Below, piece after piece: positions 13,134 to 21,392 of a stretch of DNA of 32,174 bases. The DNA lies in contig PKXQ01000142.1 of assembly GCA_003132405.1 (NCBI GenBank), positions 1-32,174 of the forward strand. The letters run 5' to 3'. The notes under the pieces were generated by a model. It was not told the DNA's origin and did no database searches. It worked only from the letters and a program-made list of their open reading frames with translations. Every line of letters starts with the position of its first letter. The first letter of the stretch is position 1. This DNA comes from Acidobacteriaceae bacterium (GTDB lineage: Bacteria > Acidobacteriota > Terriglobia > Terriglobales > Acidobacteriaceae). Both the position numbers and the translations under genes were made by a program.

Positions 13134-14384
13134 CTACCGTGACGTGCGTGCGGTTGTGCCGGCTTCATCATGACGATCGAGTCCGTTAGAGATAGTCTTG
13201 ATCAATTTCCCGTCGGCGGTGTCACCGCTTAGCTCCCATATCATGACTCCCATCAATCCGTGTTCCTTCGCGTACTTAACTTTGGCGCCGATCGATAAAT
13301 CATCGTCATAAGTCCAGAAGGTAGTGCCGTCGAACAGCCACGGCGCCATCGATTTCGGATCGCGATATACCGTGAACTTGTTTTGAATGGAGACAACGTA
13401 GTTGTAGAGAACATCGTTGCGCTCCGGTTCGCCCAGTTGAAACAGTCCATGATTGTCCAGCGCAACCCGACTCCAGGAGTAAGCGTAGAAAGGCAAACCC
13501 ATCAACATTCGTGAGACGGGAACTCCAGCTTCCTTGTATCTCGAGATCGTCGAGTCCACGTCGCCCTCGATTTCCGGATCTCCAGGCGAATGATAAAGAG
13601 GAGCCACCAGGCCGGTTCGCTTGCTCCAAGGTCCAGCGTAATCGTAGTTCATGATCGCGATCTGGTCGGCATAAAGAGCAACAGCCGCCATATCGAGATG
13701 CTGATAATTCGTGCGCGCCGTGCCCATGGCGACGCTCAATAGAAAATTTGGCCCGATGGCGTTGAGCTGGCGTCGAAACTCGGCTAGTAGCGCGACAAAA
13801 TCGAGCTTGTCGGCTTCTTCAGGATATTCCCAATCGATATCGACGCCGTCGAAGAGACCTGCTGCATTGATTCCGCCCGGTATTTTGCCTTGAATGAATT
13901 GCTGAACGCAGGAGTTGACGAACGCAATGCGATTCTCCGGCTGCGCCGCCTTAACAAACACGTCTGGGTTGCCTTCGAGAGAAATCAGTATCTTAAGGCG
14001 CGGATAGAGGCGTTTTAGTTCCTGAAGTTGATGAAAATTTCCCCGGAGCGGTATCTCTGGCGTATCGGCAGTGCCGTCCACGCTGTCGTCGGCGGCAAAG
14101 GAGTAAGTCAGATCCGCAACCGGGTCCGCGACGGCACATCGATTATCGACAATGTGCGCCTGCGAATAATTGATCTGATCAAGAATTGGGGCCGAACCGC
14201 GTGAGATCAGATCCTTGACATAGAATTGCCGGAGCATGCTATCTCCGCGAAAGTATCCGACTACGAGCGGGCGAGACTTAGCGACATTCGGTTGGGCAGA
14301 GGCCGCCATGGTGATGAGGCAGAAACTGACGGTCAACAGAAGCAAAAGTTTTCGAATCAGGCGCGGACGCTTACTTGCCGGCAT
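13134..14384 (-). CDS. Exported GH18-family glycosidase
   Basis: The 416-residue protein has a signal peptide (residues 8-30). The GH18 catalytic signature DGVDIDWEYP is at residues 179-188 (D179, D182, D184, with E186 the proton donor). Other GH18 strands are visible: LVVGYFRGD at the start, LKILISLEG, IAIMNYDYAGPW and MGVMIWELSGDT near the end. GH18 enzymes hydrolyse beta-1,4 links next to N-acetylglucosamine by substrate-assisted catalysis (chitinases and endo-beta-N-acetylglucosaminidases). The ATG at 14384 follows GGAGGTCC and overlaps the GH172 gene by 14 bases, so it is coupled to it; the longer frame upstream is rejected. A second GH18 gene opens the same operon. The natural substrate is not decided by sequence. 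Confidence 0.9.
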   Translation of the reverse strand: MPASKRPRLIRKLLLLLTVSFCLITMAASAQPNVAKSRPLVVGYFRGDSMLRQFYVKDLISRGSAPILDQINYSQAHIVDNRCAVADPVADLTYSFAADDSVDGTADTPEIPLRGNFHQLQELKRLYPRLKILISLEGNPDVFVKAAQPENRIAFVNSCVQQFIQGKIPGGINAAGLFDGVDIDWEYPEEADKLDFVALLAEFRRQLNAIGPNFLLSVAMGTARTNYQHLDMAAVALYADQIAIMNYDYAGPWSKRTGLVAPLYHSPGDPEIEGDVDSTISRYKEAGVPVSRMLMGLPFYAYSWSRVALDNHGLFQLGEPERNDVLYNYVVSIQNKFTVYRDPKSMAPWLFDGTTFWTYDDDLSIGAKVKYAKEHGLMGVMIWELSGDTADGKLIKTISNGLDRHDEAGTTARTSR

Positions 14385-15585
14385 TCCCAGGACCTCCGAC
14401 GGGGTAAATTCGAGGAATGCGTTGCTCGACGGAAGGCAGGGTGGGGAACGCCGCATGGGGTTCCGTCTGATACCAATAAGCGACAGAGAAGAAGTTATCG
14501 GAGCGGTGATTGGCGTGGCCATGTTCGATAGTTGCCTTCAAACTCTTAGTAAAAGGGATGGGCGAATCGAGATGAAATCGGTATACGGAGGAGCGGCTGC
14601 CGGCAAGTTCCGGACCTTTGACCGGGGCTCCAAATAGGGCGTACGAAAAGGGATGATCGCCAAAATCCCACGCGCCGAGAAAGTAATCCTCGGAACCGGT
14701 GCCATTAATTGAGGGGCGCTTTTCTCCGTCGATAAAAAACATGTCGTCGCCTTCGCCCCACCATCCATCCTGGTTCTGAAGAATGGACATGGTTACGCCC
14801 ACGAAATGGCCTTGCCCGGCGGCATCGAGCCAGACGTAGTTGTCTTCTCCATCGAGATTCTTCTTTGCGATCACAGCGGGCGTGTCGTTGGATTCCCAGT
14901 GGCTGGTCCAGCCTCTGGCCGGCGTCGCTTGACGATACTGGGCGTGGAAATACATAGTGCCGGCGTCCAGGTCTTTCCGCAAAGCCTGGTAGTCGATGTT
15001 GAAATAAAATGCGTCGACCTTTTCGCTTCCCTGATTAGTTGCTGTGATTCGCGCGTGCTTGCGGAAGGGCATGGGAAAGAAACAATTCAGGGCCTTATCG
15101 GGAGCGACGGACAGCGGAACAGACTCAAATTGGAAATAGTCTCCAACGCCAAGTCCGAAAAAATCTCCGATCGGCGTCTCGACACTCGGTGAAACTTCGT
15201 CATCCCAGAACATGCGGAGCACAAGTTTCTTCAAGTGATATGTTTCGGGCGAGGCAATCGTAATCCAGATATGGGTAATGATGGCCGGTCCAGAGTCATC
15301 GAGGAGAGTAATGGTTTCTCCGGGTGCAATCTTGACGAAATCGTCATTGCCGCCAGTGCGGTCATAACTTGAAGCTCGCTTCTGCACGTAAGTATGAGGT
15401 AAGACAAGAGCGGAGAGCTGCGCGCTGTGGTCAATTTCAGATTGGGCCCAAACTTCGCCGCCCATTAAGGCGACGACGATGCAAATCATCAGCGACCTTC
15501 GCAGACAGCACAGGCGCACCAACTGTTGAAAGATCCGCGAGCGACTCTGTGGAGACGAAAGCTGCATTTTGTGAAGACCATTCAT
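14371..15585 (-). CDS. Exported GH172 (DUF2961) family protein
   Basis: The 404-residue protein is a DUF2961 double jelly-roll. Its hydrophobic export segment is at residues 31-48. The hallmark segments are DNYVWLDAAGQGHFVGV, WWGEGDDMFFIDGE and GTGSEDYF. Residues E278 (WWGEGD) and E299 (GTGSEDYF) are 21 residues apart, the same spacing as the catalytic pair reported for the founding GH172 enzyme (alpha-fructofuranosidase/difructose dianhydride synthase). Other GH172 members act on D-arabinofuranosyl linkages. So a furanose substrate is likely, with fructose and arabinose both possible. It lies between the GH13 and GH18 genes, 12 bases after the former's stop and overlapping the latter by 14 bases. 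No strong ribosome-binding site distinguishes the first ATG from M7. Confidence 0.88.
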   Translation of the reverse strand: MNGLHKMQLSSPQSRSRIFQQLVRLCCLRRSLMICIVVALMGGEVWAQSEIDHSAQLSALVLPHTYVQKRASSYDRTGGNDDFVKIAPGETITLLDDSGPAIITHIWITIASPETYHLKKLVLRMFWDDEVSPSVETPIGDFFGLGVGDYFQFESVPLSVAPDKALNCFFPMPFRKHARITATNQGSEKVDAFYFNIDYQALRKDLDAGTMYFHAQYRQATPARGWTSHWESNDTPAVIAKKNLDGEDNYVWLDAAGQGHFVGVTMSILQNQDGWWGEGDDMFFIDGEKRPSINGTGSEDYFLGAWDFGDHPFSYALFGAPVKGPELAGSRSSVYRFHLDSPIPFTKSLKATIEHGHANHRSDNFFSVAYWYQTEPHAAFPTLPSVEQRIPRIYPVGGPGNAGK

Positions 15586-15597
15586 GCGAATCTTAAC

Positions 15598-17304
15598 TCA
15601 CTGGGAAATTCGCGCGATGTAAACCGCGAAGGGGTCGAGAGCGGTCTGGTTCAACTGACCCGTTGGCGGAGCGGCTAAAGTTGTCAGCAGAGGCGTGGCC
15701 TTAGCGGAAGGGAAGCCTTGGACCGAGAGATCGAAACCGATCTGCTGTTTGTTGTTTGACATGTTCAGGACAACCAACACCGTTTCATTCTTGTAGCGGC
15801 GAAGATACGAGAGGACGTTAGCGTTGTCTTCATTGAGCGCGACGTAGTCTCCGTCCAGCAATGCAGGCTCATGATGACGTAATGCGAGAAGGCGCCTATA
15901 GAACTGCAAAACAGAATCAGGATTATTGAGTTCACTGGCGACATTGTGCGTTTTGTAGCTCGCGGGAACGGGTAGCCATGGAGTCGCCCGGCTGAATCCG
16001 GCATTCGGTGAATCGTTCCACTGCATCGGAGTGCGTTCGCCGTCGCGGCCTTTTTCGGCGGGCCATCCAGCGATGCCGATTGGGTCCTTCACGTCCTCTT
16101 TGCGCACAGGATCGTTATTCTCCATCCCCAATTCTTCTCCGTAGTACATCACCGGTGTGCCGCGAAGAGTCAGATACATGCCGGCCATGAGTTTGGCGAT
16201 TTGGTCATTATGCTGGCCGTCACCGTAGCGATTATAAGAACGTGTCATGTCGTGATTGCCGATCACGTAAACCGGCCATCCGCCGGTCGACTCCGCATTG
16301 GCGATCTGGGTGCGAAAGTCGGCGGGGGAAAGTTTGTCGACCTGGCAGAACATGAAGTCCATCGGCATCTGGATTTCATCGTTGTGGTCGCCGTAATATT
16401 CCTTGAGTTCATCCCGATTCGAGGTGTAGGTCTCCCCTATCAGAACTGCATTATTTTCGTCGGCCACCTTGCGCAACTTTTTCAGCTCGGTGTGAACCTC
16501 GGGCAGTTTGTCGTTGTACTTGTTCTCCATATTAGGGTCGCCAAACTCATTCTTGCCCGGTAACACTGGATTGTCGTGAAGGTCCGGATCCTCAAACAGA
16601 AGGTCGACCGCATCGAGCCGAAAGCCGGAAACGCCGCGTTGGTACCAAAAGCGCGTGACATCGAACATAGCTTGTTCAACTGCTGGATTGCGCCAATTGA
16701 GGTCGGGCTGCCCGACGGCAAAAAAATGGTAGTAGTACTGGCCGGTCTTAGGATCGAACTGCCACGCTGAGCCGCCAAATCCAGAGGTCCAATTGTTGGG
16801 CGGAAGGCCGGACCCCTTGCCGTCGCGCCAAATGTACCAATCGCGTTGCGCCGAAGTGCGTGATGACGCCGAATCGATAAACCATTTGTTTTGGGGAGAA
16901 GTGTGGTTAAGCACGAAATCCATGATGATGCGGATGTCATCTTTCCCAGCATCATGCGCCAGATGCTCGAAGTCCTTGAGCGTGCCGTACATCGGATCGA
17001 TGTCTTCGTAATCGGAGACGTCATAGCCGAAATCGACTTGAGGCGAGGGATAGCACGGTGTTATCCAAATCGCATCCACTCCAAGATCTTTCAGGTAATT
17101 GAGATGTGAATCGATGCCCTTGAGATCACCAATTCCGTCATTGTTACTATCGGCAAAGCTGCGCGGATAAATCTCATAGAAGACTGCATGCTTCCACCAG
17201 TCATGATCCGCGGCATCCGCTGCTGGCTTCTGCGCCTGAGCAACACAAAGAAAGAGGACGATGACTTCGGCCAGGAACACAATTGCTTTAAGATTCCGAG
17301 GCAT
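15598..17304 (-). CDS. Exported GH13 alpha-glucosidase/amylase-type enzyme
   Basis: The 568-residue protein carries an N-terminal signal peptide (residues 1-25). All GH13 regions are present: DFVLNH (D129-H134), GFRLDAVD with nucleophile D231, GETYT with proton donor E291, and GNHD with D352. The QPDLNWRNP segment and the start WWKHAVFYEIYPRSFADSNNDG... place it among oligo-1,6-glucosidase/alpha-glucosidase-like subfamilies, which act on alpha-1,4 or alpha-1,6 glucosides. AGGGAGA lies about 10 bases before the ATG at 17304, which is therefore preferred over 17325. It is separated by 56 bases from the upstream (alpha/alpha)6 enzyme. Its export suggests that alpha-glucosides are cut in the periplasm. 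Confidence 0.93.
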   Translation of the reverse strand: MPRNLKAIVFLAEVIVLFLCVAQAQKPAADAADHDWWKHAVFYEIYPRSFADSNNDGIGDLKGIDSHLNYLKDLGVDAIWITPCYPSPQVDFGYDVSDYEDIDPMYGTLKDFEHLAHDAGKDDIRIIMDFVLNHTSPQNKWFIDSASSRTSAQRDWYIWRDGKGSGLPPNNWTSGFGGSAWQFDPKTGQYYYHFFAVGQPDLNWRNPAVEQAMFDVTRFWYQRGVSGFRLDAVDLLFEDPDLHDNPVLPGKNEFGDPNMENKYNDKLPEVHTELKKLRKVADENNAVLIGETYTSNRDELKEYYGDHNDEIQMPMDFMFCQVDKLSPADFRTQIANAESTGGWPVYVIGNHDMTRSYNRYGDGQHNDQIAKLMAGMYLTLRGTPVMYYGEELGMENNDPVRKEDVKDPIGIAGWPAEKGRDGERTPMQWNDSPNAGFSRATPWLPVPASYKTHNVASELNNPDSVLQFYRRLLALRHHEPALLDGDYVALNEDNANVLSYLRRYKNETVLVVLNMSNNKQQIGFDLSVQGFPSAKATPLLTTLAAPPTGQLNQTALDPFAVYIARISQ

Positions 17305-17360
17305 TTGTAAAATTCTCCCTAACATTCAGGATCTGGAACCTCTCGTTCTTCGGCGCGGTC

Positions 17361-20012
17361 TTATTTTGACGCAGCGCCCGTAAAGTGAAAGATGACGGTG
17401 GCTTTCGGATCTGCGTCCGGCATAGCCGCCGGAAGTTGCACGTGCACTTTTACGGGCCGACCTGTGGCTCGTTCTGCGGCCGGTTCTGTTGTCCTGTCTA
17501 TTTGAGCGCCTTCGATCGAAGAGACCTGGCTTGCATTCCAGGCCAAGAATTCATAGCTCTGCCCGGGCGCGCCCGAAAGCAGCAAAGTCAATGTGTCCTT
17601 CGCCGGCGTCCACGATTCGGAAAGCACTCGCAGGCCATGGCTAGTGTCTCCTAGCGGCGGAAGAGTGGACGACCAACTCAGCTCGAAATCTCTCTCCATA
17701 TTGATTTCGACAATATTCTTAGTTCCACCGATTGGGAGTTCCATGGATACGTGCTGATCGGATGAATGTGTTTCGAGATGAAACTGCTGCGCGCGCCCAT
17801 TGAATCGTACTTGCTTGATCCTGGCACGCAGGCTTACCGCTGGCGAAAATTCCAGAGAACATTGTCTTGTGCCGGTAGATTGCACTTCGAGCCGAATGTT
17901 GTCAGGCGTCCGCTGATAATCGAAACCCACTCTCTCGACGCCTGCGCGCACGTGATCGACGGAAAACGAACTCCAATCCGCTGGAACATGAGGCGCAAAA
18001 ACTAAATGACAGGTAGCGGTGTCGGTTTCAATTCCCAGCAAACCGCCCAATAAAGGACTGACGACCATAGCCGCGGACCAGATCTGATGCGGCGAGCCGG
18101 TGGCGAGCGTCTGATAGTACTTGCCGGAAAGAACTTCGGCAACATGGCCGAGCGACCCGTCTAACGTTAACAATGCGTTCGCCCGCAGGTTGGTGTAAGC
18201 GGGAAATGGGCGATGATAGCGGTACTCAGCAACCGACGCCCAGCCGGTGAACAGCGGCCACACCGTTCCGAAGTGATATCCGCCCGGATCATATGAGGAG
18301 TCGTGGGAGGAAACAATGCGCATACCCCAATCGGTCTGATGATCGGGCTCGGCGAGTGTCTGAATCATTTTGTCGGCGTGATCGGAATCGAGTTGCCGAA
18401 ACCACATCGGGACAGCGGTGAGAACGCTGGCGACATCCACGCGGTTGCCCTGCAAATCGCGGGCGTAGGCGTACATGTTCTTGTCGGGAGACCAGAATGT
18501 TTTGTCGAGGATCGGAACCTGCCGATCGTGAGCCTCCGCTAACTGGTGAGCGATGTCTTCCTTTCCCAGAAGACCAGCCAGATGCGAAAGCGCGCGGAGC
18601 GCCTCGACTCCTAAGGACGCCTGGTAGATTTCGGTCTGCACCGGATACAGCGGGCCTCCTTCAATCCAACCGTGGCCGACTCCGATATTTTTCGCGAATC
18701 CCTGGGCATCGTAAGTCGACTGAAGAAAGCTATACGCTCTCCAGAGATTATCCCAGTGCTCGCGTGCGAACTCGATGTCTCCACTGCGTTGCACATAATC
18801 GTTGACGGTAATAATGAACAACGGTGTGGCATCCGCGGACGCATATGCGAACTGTGTTTTGAACCATGCCAGAAAATTGGCACTTTGGGAAATCTCGTGC
18901 GTGATCTTCCCGTCGCTGCGCTGATACTTACTGAGAAATTCCAGCGCACTGCGCGCATTTGAGAAATCGCCCGCCGCGTCGAGCGCTAAAGATGTCCACT
19001 CGGCGTCCCGGCCAAAAAACCAGTCGAAACCAGGACGGTAATCGCCCTGCGACGTGTCGAATCCTGCGACCAGTCCCTTACCGAGGAATGGATTCTCGAC
19101 CATGCCTTGCAACATGCTTACTCTCGCCCAATCGTATGCGCTTTCGATTTGAGCATCGGGGAGGTGAACATTCACGGTGTTGCTTAGATACTCCCGATAA
19201 TAAGCGGCGGAGTCGCTCCGCAGCGCGAGGTAATCTTTCGACAGGCGTTCGTAAAGAGGTGCCAGGGCCGCATGTCCAGTAAAGGATGCCGCAATTGCAA
19301 TGATCTTCGTGTCCGCGCCCTTCTCGGTTGGGCCTAGAAGAAAGGAGTTCTCACGGGAGTAAAAATAATTGCTGGCATATTCTTCGGAGGTCATCCTGGC
19401 GGATGGTGAGCCCACCAACGCCTCAAACTTTCCAGCTTCATCCGCGAAATGGAAGGCGTGCAGGGCAGTGTCCCAATCCTCGTTCGTGTCGCCCATATTC
19501 CCGGGCCATTCCAGTTGAAAATCGCGGACAAAGACAGCCTCGATTTCCAGACGTCTAGTGGTATCGACTTCGAAAGCGATGATTGCGCCGGGTTCATGAA
19601 CCGGGACAAATAGCGTTTCACGAACCGAAAAGCTGTCGCCGATGTAAACAATTGTGGCGGACTCGGGCCGGACAATCAACGTTCGCGCGAGCGTTTCCGC
19701 AGGCTGAGCGACGCCATCCACATGAAACCGCAAATGAAAATTGCTGAGGATTTTGAGCGGATAGACCCACGCCTCGAGGATCCCTTGCTCATTTCCCAAG
19801 AGGGCGGCGCGAGTGCCTGTGGCTGAAACAAACTCCCAAGGACGTACGGGGCGCGAAAGTTCGAGCGATTGTCCCGGCGGAACGGCAAAGGACTGGGAGC
19901 ACATCAGAAGTGTGAAGCATGCCAGAATGATTGCCCCTACGCCGCGCGATCGTCCTGTCGTCTTCTGCACTTGCTGCCGGGCACGCGGTTCCGCAACTGT
20001 ACGACCGCGCAT
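17361..20012 (-). CDS. Exported (alpha/alpha)6-barrel glycosidase (GH15/GH63-like)
   Basis: The 883-residue protein has a basic N-terminus and hydrophobic export segment (residues 25-43). Residues about 45-280 form a beta-sandwich. Residues about 285-680 are an (alpha/alpha)6 barrel. Typical barrel motifs are FDWFFGRDAEWTSLALDAAGDF (D336, E338), the KITHEISQ segment, GWIEGGPLYPVQTEIYQASL and GGYHFGTVWPLFTGWASVAEYRY. A C-terminal beta domain follows. This layout is shared by amylo-alpha-1,6-glucosidase and GH63-like proteins, so an alpha-glycosidase on glucans or related sugars is likely, but the exact family is not fixed. The ATG overlaps the stop of the upstream GH18 gene by one base (TAATG), so the two are translationally coupled. 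Confidence 0.8.
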   Translation of the reverse strand: MRGRTVAEPRARQQVQKTTGRSRGVGAIILACFTLLMCSQSFAVPPGQSLELSRPVRPWEFVSATGTRAALLGNEQGILEAWVYPLKILSNFHLRFHVDGVAQPAETLARTLIVRPESATIVYIGDSFSVRETLFVPVHEPGAIIAFEVDTTRRLEIEAVFVRDFQLEWPGNMGDTNEDWDTALHAFHFADEAGKFEALVGSPSARMTSEEYASNYFYSRENSFLLGPTEKGADTKIIAIAASFTGHAALAPLYERLSKDYLALRSDSAAYYREYLSNTVNVHLPDAQIESAYDWARVSMLQGMVENPFLGKGLVAGFDTSQGDYRPGFDWFFGRDAEWTSLALDAAGDFSNARSALEFLSKYQRSDGKITHEISQSANFLAWFKTQFAYASADATPLFIITVNDYVQRSGDIEFAREHWDNLWRAYSFLQSTYDAQGFAKNIGVGHGWIEGGPLYPVQTEIYQASLGVEALRALSHLAGLLGKEDIAHQLAEAHDRQVPILDKTFWSPDKNMYAYARDLQGNRVDVASVLTAVPMWFRQLDSDHADKMIQTLAEPDHQTDWGMRIVSSHDSSYDPGGYHFGTVWPLFTGWASVAEYRYHRPFPAYTNLRANALLTLDGSLGHVAEVLSGKYYQTLATGSPHQIWSAAMVVSPLLGGLLGIETDTATCHLVFAPHVPADWSSFSVDHVRAGVERVGFDYQRTPDNIRLEVQSTGTRQCSLEFSPAVSLRARIKQVRFNGRAQQFHLETHSSDQHVSMELPIGGTKNIVEINMERDFELSWSSTLPPLGDTSHGLRVLSESWTPAKDTLTLLLSGAPGQSYEFLAWNASQVSSIEGAQIDRTTEPAAERATGRPVKVHVQLPAAMPDADPKATVIFHFTGAASK

Positions 20013-21184
20013 TAGTTATCCGGATTCAGACTGGCCGCATACATCTCATCGAGCAGATCCTGCGAGTGGCCATCATAATCTGCGTCAAGAGACCACATGA
20101 ACGTACCACCCAGGCCGTGCTGCCAATCCGCGTACGCGACGCGATAGTACGTCGAGAACTCGTCGTCGTACGTAATGAAACCCTCCTTGCCATCAGTTCT
20201 CAACATGTAGGGCACAAGCGCAATCGGATCGTAGAAAGTTTGCCACCCTTTCTTGTTGATCCGCTGCTTAATCCAAGTTCCATAGTTCACCGAAAGGACG
20301 CTGCCATTGCAGTCGCCATTATGTTCGTGGCTGGCGTTGGCGCACACTCCAAATAATTCGCTGACCTGGCTGTAAAAATATCCATAAAAAGGTGTGCCGA
20401 GGTTGAGCTGGAGGGGCGGTACTCCCTCTTGGAGAAAGATTGCAATCGCCTCGTTGGCCGCGCCGCCGGGCTGGCACTCCCACGGGTCGGGATCGTTCGA
20501 GTCCCAGAAAATCTCTGAATTCAGCTGTCCATCCGCGGTCCACGGACCAGCGCAGTCGTACATCATAATGTTGAAGTAATCGAGCAGTGGGTTCACTTGG
20601 GGAACATCGTATCCGCCCTGGCCTCCCCAGGGGGGAACGTCAGCAGAAAGCACGTAGTTCGGGGATGGGAACGCCATGCGCAAGGCAAACAGCAGGTTGT
20701 AGAAGGTGGTGGATTCTTCCGTTGAAGGATATTCCCAGTCGAGGTCGAGGCCATCGTATCCCTTTTCCTGGATGAAGGTCCATAAGTTGCCGACGAGAGT
20801 CGCCGTCAGACCCGGATTTCCGTCCAGCGCGGGGTAATCGCCATTCAATCCGAGGAGTACTTTGACCCCCGCTTTGTGCGCTTTTCGAAGCAGAGTCGGT
20901 TCGATAAATCCATCCGGGACGGAAAGCGAGCCGTCGGAACCGAAACTCACACCAAAATGATTGATATGCGTCAATTTTGCAATGGGAATCTGCGCGGCCG
21001 CGTAGGGCGGAGTCTGATACTTACTCCAATATCCGTAATCGCCTACCACGCGCTTCGTCAGTTGGGATGCCGGACGGCTTGGCGAGTTCTGGCTCTGGAC
21101 GCTTGCGCATATGAGGACGAGGCTAGCTAACAAGACGGTTACCCGCCGGATGCAAGTCTGGGCGTGATCGAATCGAATGCTCAT
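20012..21184 (-). CDS. Exported GH18-family glycosidase, first after the receptor
   Basis: The 390-residue protein has a signal peptide (residues 1-31). The GH18 motif DGLDLDWEYP is at residues 144-153 (D144, D147, D149, catalytic E151). Supporting strands are VVGDYGYWSKY, VKVLLGLNGDY, VLSADVPPWGG, FNIMMYDCAGPW and GGTFMWSLDADYDG. It differs clearly from the second GH18 protein at 13134, so the pair is not a recent tandem duplicate. AAAGG lies six bases before the ATG. It follows the TonB-dependent receptor with a 208-base gap that holds a possible terminator and operator. In this place it may be the endo-acting enzyme that makes oligosaccharides for import. Chitin-type or other GlcNAc-containing glycans are the family's expected substrates. 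Confidence 0.9.
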   Translation of the reverse strand: MSIRFDHAQTCIRRVTVLLASLVLICASVQSQNSPSRPASQLTKRVVGDYGYWSKYQTPPYAAAQIPIAKLTHINHFGVSFGSDGSLSVPDGFIEPTLLRKAHKAGVKVLLGLNGDYPALDGNPGLTATLVGNLWTFIQEKGYDGLDLDWEYPSTEESTTFYNLLFALRMAFPSPNYVLSADVPPWGGQGGYDVPQVNPLLDYFNIMMYDCAGPWTADGQLNSEIFWDSNDPDPWECQPGGAANEAIAIFLQEGVPPLQLNLGTPFYGYFYSQVSELFGVCANASHEHNGDCNGSVLSVNYGTWIKQRINKKGWQTFYDPIALVPYMLRTDGKEGFITYDDEFSTYYRVAYADWQHGLGGTFMWSLDADYDGHSQDLLDEMYAASLNPDN

Positions 21185-21197
21185 ACTGGACCTTTCA

Positions 21198-21223
21198 TTA
21201 CGCGGTTACGTTACGCGGTTACG
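21198..21223. repeat. Tandem 13-base duplication in the GH18 leader
   Basis: Two perfect copies of TTACGCGGTTACG stand head to tail, 13 bases from the GH18 start codon and directly before its ribosome-binding site. The element could be a doubled regulator site or a slippage product that changes the leader length. Confidence 0.6.
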
Positions 21224-21276
21224 GCGTGATCTGAAATTATGCTGCCCGTTCTACAAGTACGCATTCTGCTGCATGA

Positions 21277-21292
21277 GTGCAATTCATTGCAC
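21277..21292. promoter_or_regulatory. Perfect inverted repeat between receptor and GH18 genes
   Basis: GTGCAA (21277-21282) and TTGCAC (21287-21292) flank a TTCA spacer. It lies 93 bases before the GH18 start. There is no T-run, so an operator is more likely than a terminator; the binding protein is unknown. Confidence 0.4.
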
Positions 21293-21310
21293 GTTGAGCC
21301 CCGTTGATGC

Positions 21311-21338
21311 AAAGAAGGCCAACGATAATCCTGTTGGC
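21311..21338 (-). terminator. Weak intrinsic terminator after the receptor gene
   Basis: Read on the minus strand, GCCAAC and GTTGGC form a 6-base-pair stem around a 9-base loop and are followed by CTTCTTT. It lies about 55 bases past the receptor stop. The stem is short and the T-tract is broken, so it may only attenuate read-through from the receptor into the glycosidase genes. Confidence 0.4.
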
Positions 21339-21392
21339 AAATTTCCTGCTGCACGAATTCTTCCACCCGCAGTCGCGTCGTCATTCGGCGCA

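Noticed and set aside
21198..21223. CRISPR array
   Set aside because: There are only two adjacent copies without spacers and no cas genes; it is a simple tandem duplication.
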